From: JBGASG01 sp046328035
GTDB taxonomy: Bacteria; Cyanobacteriota; Vampirovibrionia; Obscuribacterales; Obscuribacteraceae
NCBI GenBank assembly: GCA_046328035.1
Contig: JAXLXI010000025.1
Span: 1-64,000 of the forward strand
DNA: 64,000 bases
Reading direction: 5' to 3'
Below, piece after piece: positions 35,603 through 43,751 of this stretch. A program made the translations under genes and the position numbers. The notes under the pieces were generated by a model. It worked only from the letters and a program-made list of their open reading frames with translations, had not been told where the DNA came from and did no database searches. Every line of letters begins with the position of its first letter. Positions within the stretch are counted from its first letter, which is position 1.

Positions 35603-36011
35603 GCAAATAAGAGTGAGTGCAGTCCTGCGTGCCCGAGCCTCTCAAGAGCTTGGGCTATAGTAGACATGCGGTTCTACCTCAACCCGTACAGCGGTCGCAC
35701 AGCCTTTCAACTTGATGCTCGACCTTCCCCGCGATGTAGATGCGGTGACGTCTGGAAGCGAGAAGACATTGATCTGGCTGCGCGACCCACATCGCAAACT
35801 GCTCAGCATGACTCCGCGCAGTCAATGAACTTCCTGGAGGGTGCATCGTGGGACTATGACTCTTCTATCGCCACTTCGCTTACATTTGAATTTTGCATCT
35901 TGACGGACGGGTTTGAGCAGCCTCCTTCGTCAAGATTCGAACTTACTGCGCGGGGAAGGCCTCTTTCCCGATTTAGAGGATCCGTGTCCAAATTAAACGC
36001 TTCTTCCCCGT
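35603..36011. other. Gene-free stretch with a possible terminator
   Basis: A hairpin with 8-bp arms GCCCGAGC/GCTTGGGC (one wobble) lies at 35631-35655, downstream of the kinase operon. The remaining sequence has an open frame on each strand, but neither has a ribosome site or protein-like composition. The region just before the toxin-like gene is more AT-rich than the kinase gene, which suggests a junction with acquired DNA. Confidence 0.45.
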
Positions 36012-36043
36012 TTGACAGTGTATAGCATTTGCTATACACTGTC
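36012..36043 (+). promoter_or_regulatory. 30-bp palindrome overlapping a probable leaderless promoter
   Basis: Arms of 14 bp (GACAGTGTATAGCA and its exact complement) flank a central TT at 36014-36043. A TTGACA -35 box (36012-36017) and a TACACT -10 box (36035-36040) are 17 bp apart and embedded in the palindrome. The predicted start point falls at or next to the ATG at 36047, and no ribosome site precedes that ATG. This fits autoregulation by the RHH protein of the operon. Confidence 0.7.
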
Positions 36044-36046
36044 AGT

Positions 36047-36316
36047 ATGCCACTGGTGTTCGCTGAGAGCGCATTCAAGCATGAGATTACAGAAGCTCAA
36101 ATACGGGAAGTGTTGGCAGACCTGGCAACGAAGCCGTTTGAGCTGCACGATGATTCTTATGGAAATCCTCAAGAAATGTTAGTTGGGTACACGCACTCCG
36201 GTGTGCTGCTAGAGATTGCAGTGCGTTATGAAGAAGACACGGACAACGTCTTCCATGCCAACAAAGTCACAGCTAAATACCGGGCGCTATACGAGGGTAA
36301 ATCAAGCGATGAGTAA
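36047..36316 (+). CDS. Toxin-like small protein of a TA-type operon
   Basis: An 89-residue protein with the pattern FKHEITEAQIREVLADL, then DDSYGNPQEMLVGYTHSGVLLEIAVRYEEDTDNVFHANKVTAKYRALY. This resembles the small BrnT/RelE-like toxins with a closing FHANKVTAKYRAL helix that are paired with RHH antitoxins; the assignment is by general resemblance. The ATG sits immediately after the palindromic promoter with no leader. Its stop overlaps the start of the RHH gene (ATGAGTAA, 8 nt), typical of TA pairs. A ribonuclease role would fit the family but is inference. Confidence 0.6.
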   Translation: MPLVFAESAFKHEITEAQIREVLADLATKPFELHDDSYGNPQEMLVGYTHSGVLLEIAVRYEEDTDNVFHANKVTAKYRALYEGKSSDE

Positions 36317-36692
36317 GCTAAGCAAAGAGGAGATCGCTGCCCGCAGGAAGCGGATGCAAGAGGAGGCTCTTAAATCTGTCGCAAAAACTGAGCAACTCAA
36401 TATTCGAATTGACGAGAATTCTATCCAAGACCTATACAGCATTGCTGCCCTTCAAGGCAAACCTGTCGGGACGATGGTCAGAGAATGGATTATCGAAAGA
36501 CTTAAGTCTGAACAACAGGCAACTCGGCAAGATCAGATGAAAACACTGATTGATATGGTCTCTCTCCTTCACTCACGATTCGATAAACTGGATGCTCGAT
36601 TTCTCGGAGAAGAGGTGGAACACGCGGGACAAAGGGCCAGCGCAAGTCTGGAAGAGAGTGTGGCGCAAGAGTATTTGAGGCTTGTTAGCTGA
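36309..36692 (+). CDS. Ribbon-helix-helix antitoxin-like protein
   Basis: A 127-residue protein. A charged N-terminal helix (LSKEEIAARRKRMQEEALK) is followed by a CopG-like ribbon-helix-helix: strand TEQLNIRIDENS, helix IQDLYSIAALQG and helix VGTMVREWIIERL. A C-terminal helical extension (about 50 residues) probably mediates toxin contact or oligomerisation. It overlaps the toxin-like gene by 8 nt, and its expected operator is the 30-bp palindrome upstream. It is followed 6 nt later by a TPR gene, so the operon has three genes. Confidence 0.65.
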   Translation: MSKLSKEEIAARRKRMQEEALKSVAKTEQLNIRIDENSIQDLYSIAALQGKPVGTMVREWIIERLKSEQQATRQDQMKTLIDMVSLLHSRFDKLDARFLGEEVEHAGQRASASLEESVAQEYLRLVS

Positions 36693-36698
36693 TTTATT

Positions 36699-38072
36699 AT
36701 GGGCACCAAAACAAAAGACAATAGACCGGACGGATGGTCGGATTTTGTTGAAGAGGCAAAAGCAGCAGGTCGCGGACACCAACTGCGGCTCTCGGTGGAC
36801 AAGTTTCAGCAGGCCTACGATCTGAGTCGCACGTTTCCGGAGGGCGATAGGCGTCGAGCAGATAGTGCCTATTATCTGGGCTACGCTCGGTATTTGAATC
36901 GAGAGCGCATCGAGGCTATACCATTGCTTGAGGAAGCCGCTGTCGGCATGGCGCCTGATCCTTTGCAGCAAGCTCGATGTGCGCAAATTCACTCTTTGCT
37001 CGCCACTCTTCACTTCGGATCGAAGAATTTGGAACAAGCAGAAGTGCATGCGAAGGAAGCCATTGAAATCGAGAGTCAACTTCAGCAAGAAAGCTGGGAA
37101 CCGATTCAGCTACTAGGATCAGTTCTGGTGTCGCTCGGTAAATACTCAGAAGCTGTTCCTGTGCTCGAAAAACTTGTCGAGGTACAGAAGCGGATCCTCC
37201 CACAGGAGGTACCAAAGACTTTAACTATTCTCGCATTTGTCTATAAGCAGGTCGGCAATAGCAAGGCGGAGTTGCAGGCTCAGAAACTGAACTTCGGAGC
37301 GCGAGACAAACTAAAGCAGAAGGATAGACCGAAAGCAATCGAACTCGCTCAGGAACCTCCGGAGCGCTGGGGTTCTGATCCCATCAGCGATTTCTTAGAA
37401 GCTGCGACTCAGGCTGGCTACGCTAGTTTCCATAATGAGAAGAAAGTCTATGAGCAGCTGTTGGACATTCAAAAAGCTTTTGACTCAGCCAGGATCAATC
37501 TAACTATTCATCTAAAAGATGTCATTGATAGTAAGCCTAAGCAGACCTTCGAACAAATCAAGCTAAATCCAGACGATTGGCTAGAGCTATATTTCTTCAT
37601 GCGTGCTCATGCATCGCTGCTGGCTGCGATTCGGCTCGGTATGAGCGGACAATCACCGGAAACATTCGCCGTGTTGCGTGCCTGTTTGGAAAATGCTTTG
37701 TACGCATTCTACCTGGCAAGCGATTCAGCACTCAAGTCCGTCTGGCTACAGCGACACGCTGATGATCCCTCATACCAACTTTGTCGGGATACCTTCCAGG
37801 TAGGAAAAATAGAGAAACAACTGGCCAAGGCAGACAAAAAATTGAAGGAGCAAGTCCATAAGCTTTACCATCTGACAATAGATGAAGGTGCTCATCCAAA
37901 CGTTAAGGCGTTTCTGGCAAATTCAGCTCAAGTCAACGCTAGGGGTGAACTTACTGTTGCCGTAGCTTACATCAACCCTGACGAGATCGACAAAGCCCTC
38001 AGAAGCACTATCGAAGTTGGAATGGCAGTGCTCGATGTTTTTCGGCTGATCTTTCCGAAATTGATTGATTGA
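36699..38072 (+). CDS. TPR protein with DUF5677-like C-terminal domain
   Basis: A 457-residue soluble protein. The N-terminal 220 residues form TPR-like repeats (AIPLLEEAAVGM, NLEQAEVHAKEAIEIESQL and KYSEAVPVLEKLVEVQKRIL). The C-terminal part is a helical domain with HASLLAAIRLGMSGQSPETFAVLRACLENALYAFYLASDSALKSVWL and HKLYHLTIDEGAHPN, resembling DUF5677-type HEPN-like helical domains. It starts 6 nt after the RHH gene without a ribosome site of its own, so coupling is likely. It is the third gene of the toxin-like operon. Function unknown. It is convergent with pnkp, 10 nt apart. Confidence 0.65.
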   Translation: MGTKTKDNRPDGWSDFVEEAKAAGRGHQLRLSVDKFQQAYDLSRTFPEGDRRRADSAYYLGYARYLNRERIEAIPLLEEAAVGMAPDPLQQARCAQIHSLLATLHFGSKNLEQAEVHAKEAIEIESQLQQESWEPIQLLGSVLVSLGKYSEAVPVLEKLVEVQKRILPQEVPKTLTILAFVYKQVGNSKAELQAQKLNFGARDKLKQKDRPKAIELAQEPPERWGSDPISDFLEAATQAGYASFHNEKKVYEQLLDIQKAFDSARINLTIHLKDVIDSKPKQTFEQIKLNPDDWLELYFFMRAHASLLAAIRLGMSGQSPETFAVLRACLENALYAFYLASDSALKSVWLQRHADDPSYQLCRDTFQVGKIEKQLAKADKKLKEQVHKLYHLTIDEGAHPNVKAFLANSAQVNARGELTVAVAYINPDEIDKALRSTIEVGMAVLDVFRLIFPKLID

Positions 38073-38082
38073 GACTCATGGA

Positions 38083-40659
38083 TCACAATCGCGGATCGAC
38101 CGGTTCGCTTTCTAGAGCGAGTACGGCAAAGACGCATTCGTGGACACGATAGAGCGGTTCGTTTCGGACGAAACGTTCCACAGCTTCGATACCCAGCGCA
38201 AATTCGCGCAGCGCCAGCGAGCGTTTTGCGTTTAAGCCCCGGGCGCGCAAGCGCTCCAGGTTTTCCGGCATCGTGTACTCGGCACCATAGATGATTCGCA
38301 GATACTCTGAGCCCCGGCATTTGATCGCCGGCTGCACCAAGCCACGTGCTCCTTTGGCGACGAAGTCAATCGGCTTAACGACCATGCCCTCACCACCGGT
38401 GGCAGTCAATTCTGTCCACCAGGATGTGGCTGCATCGCAGCTCGCCTCATCGGTAAGGTCAACAGTCATGAATTTGGTCGCCACCACCAGATTCGGCGCT
38501 GCCGCAGCCAGCCTATGCGCAAGTTCCATGTGCCACAGGTGCGACTTGTCGATGTGCACAGCGCCCTCGCTGGCCAGCACGTGAAATGGTGCCAGCTTCA
38601 GATCACTTAGCGAGTTGACCGTCCAGCAATACCGGCGGTACGAGTTGACGAAGTCTCCGGCGCAGCGCAGGCGCTGGTGGTATTTGTCAACCAGGGCACC
38701 ACAATCAACACCGCGCGCCAGAGCGCGTTCGAGCGCCGTTATCGCAGGCGGAGTGGCAGCCAGTGCGGCGGCCCCGACCGCGGCGTACTGGTCTTTCAAT
38801 AGTTCTTGCGCTTTCGCGGACCACGGCATCAATTCGCAGTCAAGCAAGACCCAGTCTGACTTCAGTTCTTCCCAAAGACCAGACGCAGTCATGGCGTGCG
38901 CCAACTCGTCGAGAAACTCGCGTTCTAGCGCCAGGTCGTTGAAGAACCGGCGACCTGTTCTTGTGTAGCAAACGCCTATACCTTCGCTGGCGATTCCAAA
39001 GCGCTTGGCGGCGACTTCTTCAGACCGGCACAAGACAACACAGGCGCGCGAGCCCATGTGCTTTTCTTCGCAGATCAGTCGTGCGACTCCTGCGTTTCGG
39101 TAGGTCGACAACGCTTCAGCTGGATGTTCCAACAAGTCAGGCAAAGTGCTGGTGGCACATGGCGACATCGTTGGTGGTAAGTAAATGAGCCAACGCGGAT
39201 CGATGGCAAATCGACTCATCACTTCCAAGGCTGCAATCGCGTTCTCTTCGCGCACCGTCAAGTTACGGTGCAAGCGCGTGTTGATGATGCGCTTGCCCAG
39301 AACATCGTCGATGGACAATAGGTGGTGCGATTTCAAATCGTCGCGGCCGACGGCGCCTGGAGCCAGATCTTCCGGCGGCAACAAAGGCTTCACCGACTCG
39401 TAATATGTCTGGCGTGCCTGTACCGAAACTAATTCTTTTTCCGGATAGCGCAATGCGGTCAGGCGCGCACCAAAGACGCACCCGGTGTCAATGTTGATTG
39501 TGTTGTTGATCCACTCGGTTTCCGGAACCGGCGTGTGTCCATACACCACCATCGCCTTGCCGCGATACTCTGCTGCCCATGGATACCTAACTGGTAGACC
39601 ATATTCGTCGGTTTCGCCCGTCGTTTCGCCGAACAGCGCGAAGTCTCGGACGCGTGATGATCCGCGCCCATGATAAGACTCTTTCAACCCGGCGTGTGCC
39701 ACCACTAGTTTGCCATCGTCGAGAACGTAGTGACTCACCAACCCATCGAGAAACTTCACGAGCTTGGGTATAAACTCCGGCGGCTCGTGCTCTAGTTGTT
39801 CCAGCGACTCAGCGAGACCGTGAGTTATGCGCACATCGCGCCCTTTCAGTTTGCGCATCAGTTTCATGTCATGGTTGCCCGGCACGCAGATACCGCTGCC
39901 GCTTGCCACCATGCTCATAACCAGACGCAAGACTTGCGGCGTTTTCGGACCGCGGTCAACTAAGTCGCCGACGAAGACAGCTTTCCGTCCCTCTGGTGGA
40001 GTGACACGATAGCCAAACAACTCCGCCGAGTCGTCCGGTACAACCGTGTACTCGAGTTCGGTCAGCAGCTGTTCCAATTCGTCGAAGCAGCCGTGCACGT
40101 CGCCGACGATATCGAACGGGCCGTGCTCGTGTTTCAAGTTGTTCCACAGCCGTGTGCGCTCAATAAACGCGGTGTCGACGTCCTCCTGCGACTTCAGAAC
40201 CGAGACATATCTGAAACCTTCTTTCTCCAAACCCTTCAAAGAGCGTTTCAGATGCTGGTAGTGGTTTCGAATTACGTGTGGTCCGAAGTCACGGTCAGGG
40301 CGCTGTGCGTTTCTTTCAATGCAAACCTCTTCCGGCAAATTGAAGACGATAGCAACCGGCAGCAAATGATGCTCGCGAGCGAGTTCCAGAAGCTGTCTAC
40401 GAGCATCTTGTTGCACGCTGGTAGCATCGACGACCGTCAGTCGACCTGCTTGCAAGCGTTTGCCGACAATGAAGCGCAGTACTTCGAACGCTTCCTTCGT
40501 GCAGGTCTGATCGTTTTCATCGTCGGAAACCAAGCCTCGGCAAAAATCCGATGAGATCACTTCAGTTGCCTTGAAATGCTTGCGAGCGAAAGTAGACTTA
40601 CCGGAGCCGGTGGCGCCGATGAGGACAACGAGGGAAAGTTCGGGTACTGAGATTTTCAT
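38083..40659 (-). CDS. pnkp: Polynucleotide kinase-phosphatase-ligase Pnkp (RNA repair)
   Basis: Bacterial RNA repair enzyme that heals and seals broken RNA ends together with Hen1. Three modules are visible in 858 residues: an N-terminal kinase with P-loop GATGSGKST (15-23) and IERNAQRPDRDF lid; a metallophosphatase with GDVHGC (186-191), GDLVDRG (231-237) and GNHD (261-264); and a C-terminal ligase-like nucleotidyltransferase with AMP-binding Lys533 in EEKHMGSRAC. In characterised members the ligase needs Hen1 to seal. It overlaps hen1 by 4 nt (ATGA). It neighbours a toxin-like operon, which suits a role in repairing ribotoxin damage (inference). Confidence 0.95.
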   Translation of the reverse strand: MKISVPELSLVVLIGATGSGKSTFARKHFKATEVISSDFCRGLVSDDENDQTCTKEAFEVLRFIVGKRLQAGRLTVVDATSVQQDARRQLLELAREHHLLPVAIVFNLPEEVCIERNAQRPDRDFGPHVIRNHYQHLKRSLKGLEKEGFRYVSVLKSQEDVDTAFIERTRLWNNLKHEHGPFDIVGDVHGCFDELEQLLTELEYTVVPDDSAELFGYRVTPPEGRKAVFVGDLVDRGPKTPQVLRLVMSMVASGSGICVPGNHDMKLMRKLKGRDVRITHGLAESLEQLEHEPPEFIPKLVKFLDGLVSHYVLDDGKLVVAHAGLKESYHGRGSSRVRDFALFGETTGETDEYGLPVRYPWAAEYRGKAMVVYGHTPVPETEWINNTINIDTGCVFGARLTALRYPEKELVSVQARQTYYESVKPLLPPEDLAPGAVGRDDLKSHHLLSIDDVLGKRIINTRLHRNLTVREENAIAALEVMSRFAIDPRWLIYLPPTMSPCATSTLPDLLEHPAEALSTYRNAGVARLICEEKHMGSRACVVLCRSEEVAAKRFGIASEGIGVCYTRTGRRFFNDLALEREFLDELAHAMTASGLWEELKSDWVLLDCELMPWSAKAQELLKDQYAAVGAAALAATPPAITALERALARGVDCGALVDKYHQRLRCAGDFVNSYRRYCWTVNSLSDLKLAPFHVLASEGAVHIDKSHLWHMELAHRLAAAAPNLVVATKFMTVDLTDEASCDAATSWWTELTATGGEGMVVKPIDFVAKGARGLVQPAIKCRGSEYLRIIYGAEYTMPENLERLRARGLNAKRSLALREFALGIEAVERFVRNEPLYRVHECVFAVLALESEPVDPRL

Positions 40660-42053
40660 GATGTGAATACCCCCATCTGAGTGGGAGGTCCGACGACCGG
40701 ATCGTTTTCGCCGATCGGCAAATAGTTGACAGTGTAGCCGTGGTCAGTCGCGACGCGCTCGCACCACTCGCGGAATTCGGCCCGCGTCCACTCGAACCGG
40801 TGATCACGGTGCCTCATTTTTCCGGCAGGCAGTGTTTCGAATTTGCAGTTGTATTCCGAGTTAGGCGTGGTGAGCACTACCATTTTGGGTTTGGCGAACT
40901 CGAAAATTACTCTTTCGAAGGCGGCCAGTCGGGGTGGGTCGAGGTGCTCGATTACTTCGACGCATGTGGCGGCATCGAAGCCGGACATGCGCGGGTCTTT
41001 GTAAGTGAGCGAGCCCTGAATGAGTTTTACGCGATCTTTGACCCTCTCGGGTGCCTGTTCCAAACGCAAGCGGCGCTGAGCCATTTCGAGCACTCGGTAC
41101 GAAACATCGAGCCCGACAATCTCGGTAAACTCCTTGTGATCCATCAATGTGCGCACCAATCTGCCTTCACCGCAACCCATGTCGATAACGCGGCTTGCAT
41201 TTGCTGAACGTAAAACTGCCAGCACCGAACCCAGTCGCTGCTCGTTCAAACTGATACGCTCTTCGAGCTGTGCTTCTTCCTCTGCATGTGTTTCTTCTTC
41301 CGCATCCGGATCTTTTTGATCTTCGTCAATCAATCGTTCTAGTGCCTCGCGCGTCAAACTGCGTTTGTGCGAAAGGTATTTACGAGCGATGAGTTCTTTA
41401 TCAGGGTGAGCCGGCAACCAAACTTTGCCTCGCAGCAGAAGTTTTTCGACTTCGTCGTCGCCGACCCAGTAGTGCTTGTCGTCATCTAGAACTGGAATCA
41501 ACACATAGAGGTGCGTCAGCAGATCCGCGAGCTTACACGTTGCGCGGAGGTGCACGCTGAAGTACGCGCTCGTCCCCCATTCTGGAAACTGCGCATCCAA
41601 TTCGTGACGCGTTGCTTCGACTTGATAGCCCAGCGGTTCGAATAAACGCCGAAGCAGTTCTTCTCCCCCGCGGCATGCTACGCAGGGAATGTGAACCTCA
41701 AGTGGAATTGGTGTATCTGCTACTTCTTGTCTCTCTTTGCTGCGGCCATTCATGGCCGTGCCGAATGCGTTCGCGATGGCGACGCTTAGAAAAGACGAAG
41801 CGACATATGGTCTGTCATTGACGTATTGCTGCAGTACATGACCCTCGGTGGATGCTTTGCGATTGCGCACCAGTCCGACCGGATCGATTTCGAGCAGAAG
41901 TGCGGCTGTACACCTGTCTTCCGTCGCTTCCGGGTAGAAGACTTGCGCTGAGCCGAACGACTGTTCGAATGTGTGCACGCGATCTGGGTGTTTGTGAAGA
42001 AGAAACCCAAGATCTGTGGCTGGTTTGTGTGTGGTGCTTATCGTGAGCAACAT
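40656..42053 (-). CDS. hen1: 3'-terminal RNA ribose 2'-O-methyltransferase Hen1
   Basis: Partner of Pnkp; it methylates the 2'-OH at a broken 3' end before sealing, so the repaired RNA resists re-cleavage. The N-terminal half carries the bacterial Hen1-specific domain (FYPEATEDRCTAALLLEIDPVGLVR), which activates the Pnkp ligase. The C-terminal half is the methyltransferase with SAM motif VIDMGCGEGRLVRTL and the metal-binding EVIEHLDPPRL, with HRDHRFEWTRAEF near the end. Start set at the ATG that begins MLLTIST; an open frame extends 39 nt further up. It follows rpsB by 84 nt on the same strand. Confidence 0.95.
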   Translation of the reverse strand: MLLTISTTHKPATDLGFLLHKHPDRVHTFEQSFGSAQVFYPEATEDRCTAALLLEIDPVGLVRNRKASTEGHVLQQYVNDRPYVASSFLSVAIANAFGTAMNGRSKERQEVADTPIPLEVHIPCVACRGGEELLRRLFEPLGYQVEATRHELDAQFPEWGTSAYFSVHLRATCKLADLLTHLYVLIPVLDDDKHYWVGDDEVEKLLLRGKVWLPAHPDKELIARKYLSHKRSLTREALERLIDEDQKDPDAEEETHAEEEAQLEERISLNEQRLGSVLAVLRSANASRVIDMGCGEGRLVRTLMDHKEFTEIVGLDVSYRVLEMAQRRLRLEQAPERVKDRVKLIQGSLTYKDPRMSGFDAATCVEVIEHLDPPRLAAFERVIFEFAKPKMVVLTTPNSEYNCKFETLPAGKMRHRDHRFEWTRAEFREWCERVATDHGYTVNYLPIGENDPVVGPPTQMGVFTS

Positions 42054-42137
42054 GTGTAGTGACCCCAAACAAAATTGTCCGTGCCATTTCATTGGATGGC
42101 ACAGGCGGAGTTACGGAGATTCAAATTCACCTGGGCG

Positions 42138-42983
42138 TCAGGCGTTTTCGTCGGTCCCTCCGCCCTCTCCTTCCTCTGCCGATGCCGATTCGGTTTCATT
42201 GCCGCTTTCGGAACCGCCATCAGAGGGGCGACCGGACCTGCCAGGGACTCCCGACGGTTGGGCGTCTGGACCGTCAGTGCGAGGGGGCGCGTCCTGGCTA
42301 ACTCCCATAATAGCATCGGCAACCGCCGAGACAATCAATTTAATAGAACGCATCGAATCATCATTGCCCGGAATCACGTAATCAACTCGATCCGGATCGC
42401 AATTCGTATCGACGACCGCAACTACAGTAGCTCCAATCTTCTTCGCTTCCTCAATCGCTAAAGACTCGCGATTCACATCGATCACGAAGAGGACATCCGG
42501 CTTGCCGTGCATATTCTTCAAGCCACCCAGCGATTTCTCGAGTTTGAGCAATTCGCGATTTAGAACCGCGACTTCCTTCTTAGGCCTTCTATAGAATTCG
42601 CCTGTTTCGCGCATTTGTTCCAACTCGCGCAAGCGCACGATGCGCAACCGCACTGTCTCGAAGTTCGTGAGCATGCCGCCAAGCCAGCGCCGACTGACGT
42701 AGTGAGCGCGGCACCGCGTCGCTTCTTCCTGAATGATCTCGGCGGCTTGTTTCTTCGTTCCAACAAAAACGATGTTGCTGCGTTTCTTCGCCGCCTCAGC
42801 TACGAACTGGCACGCCTTCTGAAGCGCCGGCAGGGTCTGCTCCAGATCGATGATATGAATGCCGTTACGCGTACTATGGATGTACGGACGCATTTTAGGA
42901 TTCCAGCGATGAGTCTGGTGCCCCATATGCACGCCGGCTTCCACCAGTGTTTTCATCGTGATCTGATCTTGAGATGTTGCCAT
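42138..42983 (-). CDS. rpsB: 30S ribosomal protein S2
   Basis: Ribosomal small subunit protein with the family pattern: MKTLVEAGVHMGHQTHRWNPKMRPYIHSTRNGIHIIDLEQT near the N-terminus, VFVGTKKQAAEIIQEEA, RWLGGMLTNFETV, and PDVLFVIDVNRESLAIEEAKKIG. The C-terminal 50 residues form an acidic Gly/Ser/Glu-rich tail beyond the conserved core. tsf, normally next to rpsB, is not present; the next gene is hen1. The coding sequence is otherwise ordinary and the start ATG is preceded by AGGAG. Confidence 0.97.
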   Translation of the reverse strand: MATSQDQITMKTLVEAGVHMGHQTHRWNPKMRPYIHSTRNGIHIIDLEQTLPALQKACQFVAEAAKKRSNIVFVGTKKQAAEIIQEEATRCRAHYVSRRWLGGMLTNFETVRLRIVRLRELEQMRETGEFYRRPKKEVAVLNRELLKLEKSLGGLKNMHGKPDVLFVIDVNRESLAIEEAKKIGATVVAVVDTNCDPDRVDYVIPGNDDSMRSIKLIVSAVADAIMGVSQDAPPRTDGPDAQPSGVPGRSGRPSDGGSESGNETESASAEEGEGGGTDENA

Positions 42984-43065
42984 TGCTCCTACTGATTCCT
43001 CACCGTGCGCGGTGGCACGCTAAATTTTGCTCTGTCCGCATACGCCAGTATGAATTTGCCGATGT

Positions 43066-43596
43066 ATGATAGGGCTGAATGCGGTCGAGGGTGCTCTTTT
43101 GGCCTACCAGGAAATATATCATCGTAGCCTCTGGAAATTGAGTGTCGGGCAAGGTTTTTTGTTCGTCCTCTTTGCTGTTGCCGGTATAGCCCTGATTGCG
43201 TTCGCAATCTCCTATCACAATGGACAAATCTCGCACCGCCTCCTCATGATTGCCATGGGCATCTTGATAAATTGCATCGGACCGCTGGCCTGGTGGTCAG
43301 GCAGTCAGACCAATAAGGAAGTGAGCGGCTTGCCCGAAAAATTCAAAGAAAGCACCGCCACTTCGGGCACCTGGCGCGCCTATTCAGAATCCAAAAACTC
43401 CCCACGCTGGTTCGAGGTCATGCTCTCAGACGGAGCCGACCAGCCGATCATTTTCTATGACCGCTGGCAGGTTGGTTCATATGACGCCTTCGAGCAGAAG
43501 ATGCAAACAGGTCAAGTGCCGATCAAAATCTGGTACGTTCAACGCGAGGAAACTGGCGCACAACCCGTCCTCACCCGTGTCGAAGTCGATGTTTGA
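43066..43596 (+). CDS. Membrane protein with DUF3592-like extracytoplasmic region
   Basis: A 176-residue protein with two hydrophobic helices (about 27-49, GFLFVLFAVAGIALIAFAIS, and 58-77, LLMIAMGILINCIGPLAWW) and a C-terminal soluble domain of about 100 residues of mainly beta character (RWFEVMLSDGADQPIIFYDRW, IKIWYVQREE). The soluble part resembles DUF3592-like small domains; this is a weak resemblance. No ribosome site is obvious at the ATG. It is divergent from rpsB. Function unknown. Confidence 0.6.
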   Translation: MIGLNAVEGALLAYQEIYHRSLWKLSVGQGFLFVLFAVAGIALIAFAISYHNGQISHRLLMIAMGILINCIGPLAWWSGSQTNKEVSGLPEKFKESTATSGTWRAYSESKNSPRWFEVMLSDGADQPIIFYDRWQVGSYDAFEQKMQTGQVPIKIWYVQREETGAQPVLTRVEVDV

Positions 43597-43635
43597 TCTG
43601 CTTGACTATACGGCTCGTCGACACTAATCGAAAAT

Positions 43636-43690
43636 GCTCAAGTGATATCACTTGGGCGTGGACCCCCAAACCCCAAGCGATATCACTTTA
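43636..43690. repeat. Two AAGYGATATCRCTT palindromes
   Basis: Cores at 43640-43653 (AAGTGATATCACTT) and 43675-43688 (AAGCGATATCACTT, one C-A mismatch on the top strand and G-T on the bottom), 35 bp apart as in the 11.6-kb pair. They lie between two membrane-protein genes on the plus strand. Confidence 0.85.
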
Positions 43691-43751
43691 ACTCTGGCGA
43701 CCCATGACATGCTATTTTCTATAGATCGTTGACACGCTGGAAGTGAGTGAC

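Noticed and set aside
35880..35990. Possible tRNA on the minus strand (a TTCGAAT-like T-loop)
   Set aside because: The T-stem pairs poorly and no acceptor, D or anticodon arms can be formed around it.
35666..36025. 119-codon open frame on the plus strand
   Set aside because: No ribosome site, improbable composition, and it runs into the palindromic promoter of the toxin-like operon.
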